Below are positions 37,866 through 47,718 of a stretch of DNA of 64,000 nt, in pieces (the first letter of the stretch is position 1; the number at the start of each line of letters is the position of its first letter). This stretch comes from Neorhizobium petrolearium (GTDB lineage: Bacteria; Pseudomonadota; Alphaproteobacteria; Rhizobiales; Rhizobiaceae), in the NCBI RefSeq assembly GCF_017873175.1, contig NZ_JAGGJW010000011.1:124001-188000 (forward strand), read 5' to 3'. The notes below the pieces were generated by a model that saw only the letters and a list, made by a program, of their open reading frames with translations, did no database searches and was not told the DNA's origin. Both the position numbers and the translations under genes were made by a program.

Positions 37866-38710
37866 TGGAGAAGGGTTTGGAAGCGGTGAAGCAAGAGGGA
37901 GAGGTCAATGCGGATGGCCGGCAGGTCGTGCTTTCGGTGCGAGACGTGACGGTCGGCTTCGGCAGCCAGCTTGTGCTCGATCACCTGAACCTCGACGTTT
38001 ATCGCGGTGAGATCTTAGGCTTTGTCGGCGCTTCCGGGACGGGAAAGTCGGTGCTGATGCGCACGGTGCTCGGCCTTTTACCGCACCGGTCCGGCACGAT
38101 CGAAATCCTCGGTGTCGATTACGACAATGCTTCGGAGGAGGAGCGCATGCTGGTCGACATGCGGCTCGGCGTGCTTTTCCAGCACGGTGCTCTGTTCTCG
38201 GCACTGACGGTCAAGGAAAACATCCAGCTTCCGATGCGCGAATATCTCGACCTGCCGCAGTCGCTGATGGACGAGCTTGCCTATCTGAAGGTCGAGATGG
38301 TCGGCCTGTCGCCGGATGCGGCGGACAAATATCCCTCCGAACTGTCAGGCGGCATGATCAAGCGTGCAGCACTTGCGAGGGCGCTCGCGCTCGATCCGGA
38401 CCTCGTCTTCCTCGATGAGCCGACATCCGGCCTTGATCCGATCGGTGCGGCCGATTTCGATGCGCTCATCGCCAAGCTGCGCGATACGCTGGGCTTGACC
38501 GTCTATATGGTAACACATGACCTGGATAGCCTTTTTTCGGTTTGCGACCGTATTGCCGTGCTTGGCCAGAAACGGGTATTGGTGGAAGGAACACTTGAGG
38601 ATATGTTTGCCTGTGACGATCCATGGGTTCAGTCCTATTTCCGTGGCAAACGGGCGCGGTCGGTCGTGGCTCACGAAAAGCAGCCGACAGCAGAAGTAGA
38701 GAAGACGTAA
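37865..38710 (+). CDS. mlaF: Lipid ABC transporter ATP-binding protein (MlaF)
   Basis: 281 residues. Walker A is GASGTGKS near residue 56, the signature is SGGMIKRAALARALA near 161, Walker B is DLVFLDEPTSG, and the switch His is in MVTHD. It energises the MlaE permease from the cytoplasm. It starts on the stop of the permease gene and is three bases from mlaD, so the run is one operon. Confidence 0.95.
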   Translation: MEKGLEAVKQEGEVNADGRQVVLSVRDVTVGFGSQLVLDHLNLDVYRGEILGFVGASGTGKSVLMRTVLGLLPHRSGTIEILGVDYDNASEEERMLVDMRLGVLFQHGALFSALTVKENIQLPMREYLDLPQSLMDELAYLKVEMVGLSPDAADKYPSELSGGMIKRAALARALALDPDLVFLDEPTSGLDPIGAADFDALIAKLRDTLGLTVYMVTHDLDSLFSVCDRIAVLGQKRVLVEGTLEDMFACDDPWVQSYFRGKRARSVVAHEKQPTAEVEKT

Positions 38711-38713
38711 TCC

Positions 38714-40084
38714 ATGGAAACCAGAGCCAATTACGCCCTTGTCGGTTTCTTTACACTTCTGGTGATCGCAGCCGCTTTCGGGTTTGTCTACTGGATGGCC
38801 CAATCCGGCCGCGGCGGGCCTACGGCCGAGCTGGCGATTCGCATCCCGGGTTCGGCCAACGGCCTTTCCGTCGGCTCGCCGGTCCGTTTCAACGGCATTC
38901 CCGTCGGTTCCGTGCGAGGCCTCACGATAGATCCGGACGATCCGCGCTATTCGATCGCGTTCACGGAAGTCAGGGCCGACGCGCCGGTCTACCAGTCCAC
39001 CCAGGCGAGGTTGGAAGTGCAGGGCCTGACGGGGGCCGCCTATATCGAGCTGTCCGGCGGTGCAAAGGGCGAGGAGAACATCCTCCAGAAATCGCTGGAG
39101 ACCGGACGGCCGGCGGTGCTGATTGCCGAACAATCGAGCGTGACGAACCTGCTTGCGACCGCCGACAAGATCCTCCAGCGCGCCGATGAAGCGATCGGCG
39201 ATATTCAGGGGTTTGCCGCGGATGCACGCGGGCCGCTGACCCAGACCATCCGCAACGTCGAGACCTTCACGTCGTCGCTCGCCCAGAACTCCGACAGCAT
39301 CGACAAGTTCCTCAACAGCCTTTCGACGCTCTCGGTGACGATCGATAGCGTCTCCGGAACGCTGAATTCGACGCTCGAAGCCGCCGAGAAACTGGTCAGC
39401 GCGATCGATGCGGAAAAGATCAACGCCGTCGTTTCCAACACCGAACGCGCCACCCGCAACATCGCCAATGCTTCCGACAATTTCGGAGACCTCGTGACGA
39501 ATGTGAAGAATGCCGCCGCGAGCTTCGAACAGGCTGGAGTGCAGGCCCAGAACGTCCTCAAGCGGGTCGATACGGTGATGAACTCCGTCGATCCCGATCA
39601 GGTCAAGAGGACCATTGCCAACATCACCGCTGCCTCCGAAGATGCCCGGCAGACCGTCAGCTCGGCGCGCAACGTGGTGGACGGCTTCACCGAGCGCCGC
39701 GAGGATATCAACCGCGCCATCGGCGACTTCACGGAACTGGCGAGAAAGCTGAACGAGGCCTCCAGCCGCGTAGACGGCATCCTGGCCAAGGTCGATGGCC
39801 TCGTTTCCAGCGACGATTCGCAAGGCCTTTTCGTAGAGGCCCGCAGAACGCTCGAGTCCTTCCGCACCGTCGCCGACAACATCAATGCGCGCGTTGGCCC
39901 GATAGCAGACAATCTGTCACGTTTCTCGTCGAGCGGTCTGAGGGATATCCAGACGCTCGTGAACGACGCCCGACGCACCGTGCAGTCACTCGACCAGACG
40001 ATCAGCAATTTCGACCAGAATCCGCAGCGGCTGATCTTCGGCGGCGAGACAGTAAAGCAATATGACGGCAGGACACGGCGGTAA
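38714..40084 (+). CDS. mlaD: MCE/MlaD-family lipid-binding protein
   Basis: 456 residues. One N-terminal transmembrane helix (about 7-30) is followed by a single MCE domain (about 38-115: IRIPGSANGLSVGSPVRFNGIPVGSVRGL). A long helical region then runs to the C-terminus, rich in Ala, Ser, Asn and Asp heptads. The long tail is much larger than in E. coli MlaD (183 residues) and could form a tunnel or needle across the periplasm, like Pqi or Mce proteins. Operon partner of mlaE and mlaF. Confidence 0.93.
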   Translation: METRANYALVGFFTLLVIAAAFGFVYWMAQSGRGGPTAELAIRIPGSANGLSVGSPVRFNGIPVGSVRGLTIDPDDPRYSIAFTEVRADAPVYQSTQARLEVQGLTGAAYIELSGGAKGEENILQKSLETGRPAVLIAEQSSVTNLLATADKILQRADEAIGDIQGFAADARGPLTQTIRNVETFTSSLAQNSDSIDKFLNSLSTLSVTIDSVSGTLNSTLEAAEKLVSAIDAEKINAVVSNTERATRNIANASDNFGDLVTNVKNAAASFEQAGVQAQNVLKRVDTVMNSVDPDQVKRTIANITAASEDARQTVSSARNVVDGFTERREDINRAIGDFTELARKLNEASSRVDGILAKVDGLVSSDDSQGLFVEARRTLESFRTVADNINARVGPIADNLSRFSSSGLRDIQTLVNDARRTVQSLDQTISNFDQNPQRLIFGGETVKQYDGRTRR

Positions 40085-40095
40085 GCGGGACGTTC

Positions 40096-40734
40096 ATGTC
40101 GGAGAATGGGGGTTTGATGACCGGTTCGGAGTTCCTGGGACAACGTGCGGACCGCCGTCCGTTTCTGCTCGCGGCGCTGCCGCTCGTGGCCATGCTGGTA
40201 ACCGGCTGCGGCAGCAAGGCGAACAACGATACGTTCGACCTGTCGATCACGCCTTCCGGGCAGGGTCCGGCCGCCCGCAACCGCCAGATCCTGGTGCCCG
40301 AGCCGACGGCGCTGAAATTGCTGAACAGCGAGCAGGTCGTCGTGCGCGTTTCGCCGTCGGAAATCCAGTATCTCGCCGATTCCCGCTGGGGCGACCGCCT
40401 GCCGGCTCTCGTTCAATCGAAGCTCGTCGAGGCCTTCGAGAATTCCGGCCGCCTCGGCGGCGTCGGCAAGCCGGGGCAGGGGCTCGCGATCGACTATCAG
40501 GTCGTCACCGATATTCGCGCCTTTGAAGTGACAGCGACCAGCCCGCGCGTAGCGAATGTGGAAATCTCGGCAAAGCTTCTCAACGACCGCAACGGTACGG
40601 TACGCGCCCAGAGCGTGTTCACGGCAACTGCGCCCGTTTCCGGCCAGGAGAACCGCGATTTCATCGAGGCGCTCGACAGAGCGTTTGCCAAGGTCGGCGC
40701 CGAAATCGTCGACTGGTCGCTGAAGTCGATGTGA
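40096..40734 (+). CDS. ABC-type transport auxiliary lipoprotein
   Basis: 212 residues from ATG 40096; ATG 40117 with GGGGG upstream is an alternative. The signal sequence ends in the lipobox VTGC near residue 38. The domain VRVSPSEIQYLADSRWGDRLPALVQSKLVEAFENSG is the auxiliary-lipoprotein (PqiC/YmbA-like) core. It should be an outer-membrane-linked partner of the MlaE-MlaF-MlaD exporter or importer. It is 11 bases after mlaD and closes the operon before a strong terminator. Confidence 0.88.
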   Translation: MSENGGLMTGSEFLGQRADRRPFLLAALPLVAMLVTGCGSKANNDTFDLSITPSGQGPAARNRQILVPEPTALKLLNSEQVVVRVSPSEIQYLADSRWGDRLPALVQSKLVEAFENSGRLGGVGKPGQGLAIDYQVVTDIRAFEVTATSPRVANVEISAKLLNDRNGTVRAQSVFTATAPVSGQENRDFIEALDRAFAKVGAEIVDWSLKSM

Positions 40735-40763
40735 TAGACCGGCGCTTCTGAAATCATCGCGAA

Positions 40764-40800
40764 AACAGAGAAGGCCGCCTTCAAGGCGGCCTTCTCTGTT
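40764..40800. terminator. Bidirectional terminator, mla operon and giant coiled-coil gene
   Basis: A perfect 16-bp inverted repeat, AACAGAGAAGGCCGCC (40764-40779) and its complement (40785-40800), around TTCAA. It lies between two convergent genes and can act on both strands. Confidence 0.92.
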
Positions 40801-40822
40801 TGGCAGGCGATTGACCCTACTC

Positions 40823-43800
40823 TTAGCTGAAGCGGCCGGCGGCGTGGGCGAGCATCGTGTAGACCTTGCCCGTATCCGAGGTCAGGTAGCTCTGCGTCAC
40901 CGTCTTGTCGCGGTCGGTGCGGGCGACGTCAGCAAGCAGCTTTTCGAAATCGGCGATGTAGCGATCGACAGCCTTGCGGAATTCCGGCTCGCGCTCGTAC
41001 TTGTGCTTGATCTCGTCGAAGGTCTGCTGGCCTTTCAGCGTATAGAGGCGACGGGTGAAGACGTCGCGTTCGCCGCGCTGGTAGCGCCGCCACAGATCGA
41101 CCGATGCGTCATGGTCGATCGCGCGGGCGATATCGACCGAGAGCGAATTCAGCGACTCGACCATATGGCGCGGATTGCGATTGTCGCCGTTGCTGCGTGG
41201 CGCGGGAGCCGGATCGGCCGGGCGGGCCGGTTGTGGTTGGCGTGCCGCAGGCGCTTCCTCGAGCTCGTCGCGCGAGGCGCCGCGCAGGAGGTTGCTGATC
41301 CAGCCTTCATCACCACGCGATCCCTGCTGTTCAGGCGCACGCGGAGCCGGCGCCGATGCCGGTCGGTCGAGCGGAAGCGTACCGCGCAGCGAGCCGGAGG
41401 AATAGGGATCGTTACGGGGTGCGGCGGGAGCCGGCTGCGGACGAGCCGGCGCTGGCTGAGGCTGAGGCGCCGGGGCGGGGCGGGGCGTCGAAGCTTCGGA
41501 GACTTCGAAGTTCTGCGTGGAGCGACCAACCAGCGCGGAAATATCCTGAAGAGCCTTGATCTGCTCGGCGACCGCGCGGCGCATGGCCGCGGCACTTTCC
41601 TTGGCTTCTTCCGGAAGGTCGAAGGCACCGCGCTTCAGTTCCGAGCGGGTGACGTCGAGTTCGCGGCGGATATCCTGCGCCGAACGCCGGATCTCGTCGG
41701 TCGCGCCGGAGAACCGGTTGATCGCTTCCTCGACCGACTCGCGCAGTGTTTCGCGAAGCTGCTCGGCCGCGCTGCCGGACCGGTTCGTGGCATCCGACAA
41801 CAGCCGTTCGATATCGCCGAGCGACTGCGAGATGCTGCCACGCATCCGCTCCGAAAGATCGCGGGTGCGCTTTTCGGCTTCCGACAGCGTCGCCTCGATG
41901 GCACGATTGGCGTCACCGCCGGCATTGGTCAGCGCTTCGCGCATCGCATCCGCAGTGACTTCGGCACGGTGCTGGGTTTCCCCGAGCGTGCGGCCGATAT
42001 CGGCAAACGAGGTGTGCAGGCTTTCGCGCAGCCGTGAACCTACCTGCAGTGAACGTTCTTCCGCACGTTCAAAAGCGCCGTCGACGAGGCTTGTCAGGCT
42101 GCGCATCGTTGCTTCGATTTCCTCGGAGCGCTTGACGAGACCGCCCGCAAGGCTGTTGAGGGCGCTCTGGCGTTCGTCCAGCGTGCTGGTGAGGTTGGAC
42201 TGGGCGGCGTCCAGGAGATCGGAGGCCTGCGCGAGCACTCTGGAATGCTCGTCGAAGCGGCTGACGATGCCACCCACCTGGTCGAACGTCTGGCTGAAGA
42301 CCTCCGTCATCCGTTCGATATTGGTCTCCAGCATGCGGGTCGAACCGGAAACGATATCGGCGGCCTGCGTCGCCGATTGCGTGAAACGATTGGCCGTCAC
42401 GCCAAATTTACGGTCGGCCTCTGCCAGATGCTCCACAACCAGTTCCGTGGTGCTGCCGAGTTCCTGCGTCGCCTGTTGAACCAGTGCGCTGATGCTGGAA
42501 TTGCTTTCTGCAAGCTTGTCGATGAGGCCGTTTACCGCGACCGACAGGCCCTGTTCGACACGGCGCATGGTGCCGGCGGCATCCTCGGTCCGCTGGCTGA
42601 TTGCCGCAAGCGTCTCGTTCGTCCGGGCGGCGATGGCATCGATGAGCGCCGAATTTTCGTTGCGGATGCGCGCACTCGTCTCCTCGGCCGTGGACGAGAG
42701 ACGTTCTGCACCCTGCTGCGCCGCTGCGGTAATCTGCGTGACGGCGGCTCGGCCGGTCTCGGCATATTCCTCGACCATCGGCTTTGCCTTCTCGTCGAGA
42801 ATGCGAGACAGTTCGGCCGAACGGCTTGCGAGCATGGAATTGAGGTCGCGGGCGCGGGTATCGAGGGCCGAACGGATCGCTTCGCCGCGCGCGGCAAGGG
42901 CGCGGTCGACGGCGTCCATGGCAGTATCGAGCTGGCTCGCGGTTTCGGCGAGCGCGCCGCGGATATCGTCGCCCCGGGTGCCGAGCACCTTCTGTGCATC
43001 GTCGAGCGCTTCCGAAATCGCTGCCACCTGGCGTTTCACAAGATTGTCGGCCTCCGCCACCTTGCTGACGATCACGCTGCCAGCCTCGGAGAAGGCATGC
43101 GCTACGGTCGCCGCCTGGCCGGCAAGCCGGTTCTGCGTTTCCGAAATCCGACCGACGATCTCTGTGGAACGCTCTTCGATCGCCTTGGTGAATTCGTCAT
43201 TTCGGTTGGCAAGTTCTTGCGTGAATTCGGAGCCGGCGCGGGCGAGCGCTTCCGCCGAGCGGGTGGCCTCGCCGTCCATGCTCTGGGCCGCTGCGCTGAC
43301 TGCTTCGCGCAGGGTCGAGGCGAGGCCGACGGCCTTGCTTTCGATGGTTTTCGTGACGTTGTCGAGTCCGATCGTCAGCGCCCGGTCGACCGTTCCAAGC
43401 CGTTCCTCGATACGGGCCGTACGGTTGTCCATGGTCTCGGTGATCCGGTCCGTTGCTTCGCCCGCTGCACGCTCCAGCTCGGCTGTGCGGCTGCCAAGCG
43501 TGGTGGAAAGCTTGGTGCCCGCGTCTTCGACGAGCTGGGTCGCGTTGAGGATCTCACCGCGGATACGGCCTTCGAGACCACCGAACGTGGACTCGATCCG
43601 GCTTCCGGTTTCCTCGAGCGCCTGCTGAACATCGCCGACGGTCTCGCGGACACGGTTGGAAAAGGCATCCGCCGACTGTCCGATGCCGCTGGCCGCGTCG
43701 GAGAGCTGGGTGGTGAGCGCGCCGACATTGTTGCGCAGCCGTTCTTCGAGCGACTGGCCAGCCGCATCGATGGCGTCCTTGAGCGTGCTCTGCTGGTTCT

Positions 43801-46800
43801 CGAGCGACATTTCCAGCATGCCGGCACTTGCCGCAATGGATGTGCTGATGGACGTCGCCTGATCGTTCATCAGGCTGCCGATCTGCTCATGTGCCTCGCC
43901 GAGCGCGCCGGCGATCATGGCGGTGCGCTCTTCGAGCGTTTCACGCAACTGCTCGTAGCCGGAGCCGAGGGTCGCCTCCATCTGCTGGTGGCCGAGACCG
44001 ATCGTCGCTGCAATGCGGTCCTGTGTCGAGCCGAGGGCCGTCTCCATGCGTTCCAGGCCGTCGGCCATGCCCGCCTCGAACCGCTGCGTGCCGTCTGCGA
44101 GCGTGCTCTCGATGCGGCCGGCGGCCCCGCCGACGGTCTGTTCCAGGCGAGCCCCGCCGCTTTCGAGAATACGCGAGAGCTCGGCAGTCCGGTTCTCCAG
44201 AGAAAGGTCGAGATTGAGCTGGTTATCGGCATAGGCGTTGCGAATGGCATCCACCCGGGCAGCGAAGGACTGCTCGATGCGGCTGTCCGCATCGGTGAGC
44301 GTGCTCGCAAGCGCGGTGGCCTTTTCGTCCAGCATGCCCGAGAGACGATCTTCGCTGAGTGCAAAGGAAGTGGCGATTTCCATCGACTTGTCGTCGAGAA
44401 TCTCGGCGAGCTTTTCGCGGTTTGTGTTCAGCGTTTCGTGGATTTCGGACGTACGTCGGCTGAGATTGTCGCCGATCTGCTGTTCGGTCTCGGAAAGCGC
44501 GCGGAGGATGGATTCCGATTTTTCATTCAACGCGCCGGTGAGGCGATCCTCGCCGAGCGCGAAGGACGTTGCGATTTCCATCGACTTGTCATCAAGGATT
44601 TCCGCGAGCTTTTCGCGGTTTGTATTCAGCGTTTCGTGGATTTCCGACGTCCGCCGGCCGAGATTGTCGCCGATCCGCTGCTCGGTTTCGGAAAGCGCGC
44701 GGGCAATGGATTCCGACTTTTCATTCAACATGCCGGTGAGGCGATCCTCGCCGAGCGCGAAGGACGTTGCGATTTCCATCGACTTGTCTTCGAGGATCTC
44801 CGCGAGCTTTTCGCGGTTGCTATTCAAGGTCTCATGGATTTCCGACGTACGACGGCCGAGATTGTCGCCGATCCTCTGTTCGGTCTCGGAAAGCGCGTGG
44901 ACAATGGATTCCGATTTTTCATCCAGCATGCCGGTGAGGCGATCCTCGCCGAGCGCGAAGGACGTTGCGATTTCCATCGATTTGTCTTCGAGGATCTCGG
45001 AAATGCGTTCCCGATTGGTATCAAGCGATGCCTGCATGGCAGCGGCATGGCGGCCGAGATCGCCGCTGATGCGCTCTTCGCTTTCCGAGAGTGTCCGGGC
45101 GATATGTGCCGACTTCTCGTCGAACATGCCTGCCAGACGCTCCGGCGCATTGGAGATCAGCGTGTCGAGCGCGGTGGTCTTCTGGCTGAGAACCTCGGTC
45201 AGATGATCGTGGCTGCTGGAAAGGGCGGTGATGATCGCGCCGGAGCGGACTGCCAGCCCCTGCTCGAACCTCGCCTGGTTTTCCGAGAGCGCATCGAGAA
45301 GGTAGTTGCTGCGCTCGGCAAACGTACCGTCGATCGTCTGCTGAACACTCGCAAGCCCTTGCTGAAGCTCGCCGATACGTAATCCAAGCGCATCCTGGAT
45401 GCCGGCGACGTGGGAGGTCAGTGTGCCGTCGATCGTCTCGTGGACATTCGAAAACGCGTCCTGGATCTCGCCCGTCCGCGACGCAAGCACCGTGTGGATT
45501 TCGGCCGTGCGGGAGGCGAGCGTATCCTGGATTTCGCTGCTGCGGGCCGTCAGTGCACCGGAGAGCTCGCGCGCGCGGCTTTCAAGCACGGAATCGAGCA
45601 CTTCCTGGCCGGTGTCGAGTGTGGTCGCAAGCGCGAGCGACTGGTCGGTCAGCGAGGAGCTGATGCGCTCGATGCTGGAGCTTAAGATGTTCTCGATCGA
45701 CTCCGAGCCGCTTGCAACGGTCTCGTTTATGCGGGCAAGGCTGTCCATCAGCTTGCTGTCGAGCGTGCCGGCACGCTGATCGAATGCCGACGTGAACTGC
45801 GAGATGCTCTCGTCGAACGTCGTGCTGAGCTGGCCGACGGTTGCCTGCAGGCGTTCCTCGAAGAAGCCGGAACGCATGTCGAGGTCCATGACGACGTCGT
45901 CAACCGTGCTCTGCAAGCTCTGGCGGAAGAAGGAGCCTCTTTCATCGAGCGAGCTGTTGAGGGTGGCGAGGATGCCGTCGAGGGAGCCGGTGAGCGTCCT
46001 TTCGCTGTCTGTGAGGCCTTCCGTGATTTCGCGTGTGCGGGCGAGCAGGGTTTCGTTGAGCTGTCGGGTGCGGTCGGCAAGCGCCGCGTTCAGCTTTTCA
46101 GTATTGGCGTCGAGCGTCGAGGCGCGGGTTTCGAATTCGTTCAGCAGCGCCTGGCCGCGTTGCGAAAGCACCGAGGTGATCTCTTCCATCCGCTCGTCGA
46201 ATTCGTGGGCGAGCGCGAAGCCGGAGGAGTTCAGGGTCTGAAGCAGGCTTTCCGCCTTGTTGGTGAGCAACGTGCCCAGCGCCTCGCCGGCTGCGTCGGA
46301 TTTCTCCATCAGTGCGGCGGCACGGGTATCGATCATCGAAGCGAATGCTTCGCCGGATGTTGCCAGGCGGACCGAAATCTCTTCGGTCGCCAGCGACAGC
46401 TCTTCCTTGAGCTGGTCATGGGCGCCGACGATCGAGGAGCGGATGCGTTCCGCGTGATTGACGATTGCGTCGCGCTCGGCGCCGAGTTCGTGCACGAGCC
46501 CTCTGACGCGCAACTCATTGTCGGTGAAGCTGCGCTCCAGCGCATTGACTTCCGAATGCACGAGGGTTTCGAGCTCGGTGGCGCGTGCGATGGTGCGCTC
46601 GATGCCTTCATTCATCGCCGAGACTTCGCGGCGCACGGCCTGTCCGACGCTCATGATCCGCTCGGAGGCGATCGTCTCCGGCTCCGACAAGCGAAGCGCC
46701 ACTTCGGCCATGGAGCGGGCAGCGTTCCTGAGGTCTTGCGCGCGCGCCATCATGATGGCGAAGGCGAAGAACAGCATGATCGGCACAAGGATGCCGACCA

Positions 46801-47251
46801 CGAGCGCGACGAGGCCCGGCGCAGCAAGCACGCCGGCGACGGAAGTGATTTCCCACAGTTGGCTGCCATAAATGAGCTGGCCAAGCCCGATTCCGGCGAT
46901 CGCCCAGAGAATCGAGATGATCACTGCATTGCGGATGGCCGAACGCATGGCGCCGCCTTCCAGGGTCCTGAGAAGGGCCGTCGTGCTGCGCCTGCCGGCG
47001 TCATTGGCAGGCTGGAGGGCCGGAGACTTGGCAACAGTCTCGGAAGCCGGCGATCTGTAGGATTCGGCGGCGTCCTCCTGGTTTTGCGAGGGAGCCGGAC
47101 GCTGCTTGGATGTATCTGACACGCGGGCCTCCGAGGCATGGAGCGCTGGTTTGGGGCGCGGCGGCTCATCGTCGAAATTGATCTTCAGAGCATCTTCCAA
47201 CGCCTGGAACGCCGTCTCGTCGATCGATTCGCTGCTGGTTTTCTTCGCCAT
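40823..47251 (-). CDS. rgsE: Giant membrane-anchored coiled-coil protein, GPR/RgsE-like polar growth factor
   Basis: 2142 residues from the ATG at 47251 (MAKKTSSESIDE). An acidic, Pro-rich N-terminus precedes two membrane helices at about 108-128 and 138-168. Then about 1,700 residues of apolipoprotein-like amphipathic helix follow, with many TSEIHETL, DRLTGMLDEKS and SRIESTF units. A Pro/Ala/Gln linker leads to a conserved C-terminal domain of about 115 residues (SVDLWRRYQRGERDVFTRRLYTLKGQ). Size, layout and taxon match the Growth Pole Ring protein of Agrobacterium and RgsE of Sinorhizobium, which organise unipolar cell growth. Recognition is from memory of the family. Exact 198-bp repeats lie inside. 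Confidence 0.85.
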   Translation of the reverse strand: MAKKTSSESIDETAFQALEDALKINFDDEPPRPKPALHASEARVSDTSKQRPAPSQNQEDAAESYRSPASETVAKSPALQPANDAGRRSTTALLRTLEGGAMRSAIRNAVIISILWAIAGIGLGQLIYGSQLWEITSVAGVLAAPGLVALVVGILVPIMLFFAFAIMMARAQDLRNAARSMAEVALRLSEPETIASERIMSVGQAVRREVSAMNEGIERTIARATELETLVHSEVNALERSFTDNELRVRGLVHELGAERDAIVNHAERIRSSIVGAHDQLKEELSLATEEISVRLATSGEAFASMIDTRAAALMEKSDAAGEALGTLLTNKAESLLQTLNSSGFALAHEFDERMEEITSVLSQRGQALLNEFETRASTLDANTEKLNAALADRTRQLNETLLARTREITEGLTDSERTLTGSLDGILATLNSSLDERGSFFRQSLQSTVDDVVMDLDMRSGFFEERLQATVGQLSTTFDESISQFTSAFDQRAGTLDSKLMDSLARINETVASGSESIENILSSSIERISSSLTDQSLALATTLDTGQEVLDSVLESRARELSGALTARSSEIQDTLASRTAEIHTVLASRTGEIQDAFSNVHETIDGTLTSHVAGIQDALGLRIGELQQGLASVQQTIDGTFAERSNYLLDALSENQARFEQGLAVRSGAIITALSSSHDHLTEVLSQKTTALDTLISNAPERLAGMFDEKSAHIARTLSESEERISGDLGRHAAAMQASLDTNRERISEILEDKSMEIATSFALGEDRLTGMLDEKSESIVHALSETEQRIGDNLGRRTSEIHETLNSNREKLAEILEDKSMEIATSFALGEDRLTGMLNEKSESIARALSETEQRIGDNLGRRTSEIHETLNTNREKLAEILDDKSMEIATSFALGEDRLTGALNEKSESILRALSETEQQIGDNLSRRTSEIHETLNTNREKLAEILDDKSMEIATSFALSEDRLSGMLDEKATALASTLTDADSRIEQSFAARVDAIRNAYADNQLNLDLSLENRTAELSRILESGGARLEQTVGGAAGRIESTLADGTQRFEAGMADGLERMETALGSTQDRIAATIGLGHQQMEATLGSGYEQLRETLEERTAMIAGALGEAHEQIGSLMNDQATSISTSIAASAGMLEMSLENQQSTLKDAIDAAGQSLEERLRNNVGALTTQLSDAASGIGQSADAFSNRVRETVGDVQQALEETGSRIESTFGGLEGRIRGEILNATQLVEDAGTKLSTTLGSRTAELERAAGEATDRITETMDNRTARIEERLGTVDRALTIGLDNVTKTIESKAVGLASTLREAVSAAAQSMDGEATRSAEALARAGSEFTQELANRNDEFTKAIEERSTEIVGRISETQNRLAGQAATVAHAFSEAGSVIVSKVAEADNLVKRQVAAISEALDDAQKVLGTRGDDIRGALAETASQLDTAMDAVDRALAARGEAIRSALDTRARDLNSMLASRSAELSRILDEKAKPMVEEYAETGRAAVTQITAAAQQGAERLSSTAEETSARIRNENSALIDAIAARTNETLAAISQRTEDAAGTMRRVEQGLSVAVNGLIDKLAESNSSISALVQQATQELGSTTELVVEHLAEADRKFGVTANRFTQSATQAADIVSGSTRMLETNIERMTEVFSQTFDQVGGIVSRFDEHSRVLAQASDLLDAAQSNLTSTLDERQSALNSLAGGLVKRSEEIEATMRSLTSLVDGAFERAEERSLQVGSRLRESLHTSFADIGRTLGETQHRAEVTADAMREALTNAGGDANRAIEATLSEAEKRTRDLSERMRGSISQSLGDIERLLSDATNRSGSAAEQLRETLRESVEEAINRFSGATDEIRRSAQDIRRELDVTRSELKRGAFDLPEEAKESAAAMRRAVAEQIKALQDISALVGRSTQNFEVSEASTPRPAPAPQPQPAPARPQPAPAAPRNDPYSSGSLRGTLPLDRPASAPAPRAPEQQGSRGDEGWISNLLRGASRDELEEAPAARQPQPARPADPAPAPRSNGDNRNPRHMVESLNSLSVDIARAIDHDASVDLWRRYQRGERDVFTRRLYTLKGQQTFDEIKHKYEREPEFRKAVDRYIADFEKLLADVARTDRDKTVTQSYLTSDTGKVYTMLAHAAGRFS
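44340..45140 (-). repeat. 198-bp tandem repeat array inside the coiled-coil gene
   Basis: A 66-residue unit (beginning SMEIATSFALGEDRLTGML, ending REKLAEILEDK) occurs three times almost unchanged. Diverged copies lie on both sides. On DNA, CGAAGGACGTTGCGATTTCC recurs every 198 bases, near 44561, 44759 and 44957. Codons are nearly identical, so the copies arose or were homogenised recently. The unit is a whole number of heptad-like turns and keeps frame. Confidence 0.9.
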
Positions 47252-47718
47252 GCGGTTACGCCTCGTTACATACTCGCCCGGCCATCCCATCCGACGCTCT
47301 GCCGCCCGCAGACCGAAAGACGGAACACTGCCTGCCGGAAACCCAACTCCTTCATGGAGCCTGCTTCCTATTCACTTTCAGGTCGGACGGCCGTTCTTTC
47401 AAACGGATGATAACGAAAGCTTACCAACCTGACATCTGCGGCAAAAGGAGAATATTCCTCGCCACCTTAGTCGTACTGTAGTGGCACATCCGGCCATCTG
47501 GCACAATTAAAACGCCTGCCTGAGGCCGGTGGCTCGAATTGTTGTTAACAGAATTTAAACCATGGAAAGATGCAAAAGTCCTAAAATCCCGGGAGCTTAG
47601 CAGAAATTAACCATATGGGAAGATTTCAGCCCCGATTGTGCCGGAATTTAACGGGATAGCGGCATGTGACCCGCACAATTCGGGACACTTTTAGAATAAC
47701 AATAGGGAAAACAGGTCC
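47252..47718. other. Divergent regulatory region, rgsE-like gene and hpt
   Basis: 467 bases with no credible gene, AT-richer than the coding sequence. It holds several TTAAC half-sites (near 47546, 47607 and 47652) and one TTAACCAT octamer. Both promoters should be here. Confidence 0.5.
47607..47614 (+). promoter_or_regulatory. TTAACCAT octamer, candidate CtrA site
   Basis: TTAACCAT, one of the CtrA-associated motifs of rhizobia, lies 105 bases before the hpt start and 355 before the rgsE-like start. An eight-base match is weak on its own; the nearby TTAA-N6-TTAA (47546-47559) is one base short of the full spacing. Confidence 0.35.

Noticed and set aside
42245-45382. Open frame of 1045 codons antisense to the giant coiled-coil gene
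   Set aside because: Its periodic sequence mirrors the repeats of the real gene, which has membrane helices, a start with ribosome-binding site and a known family.
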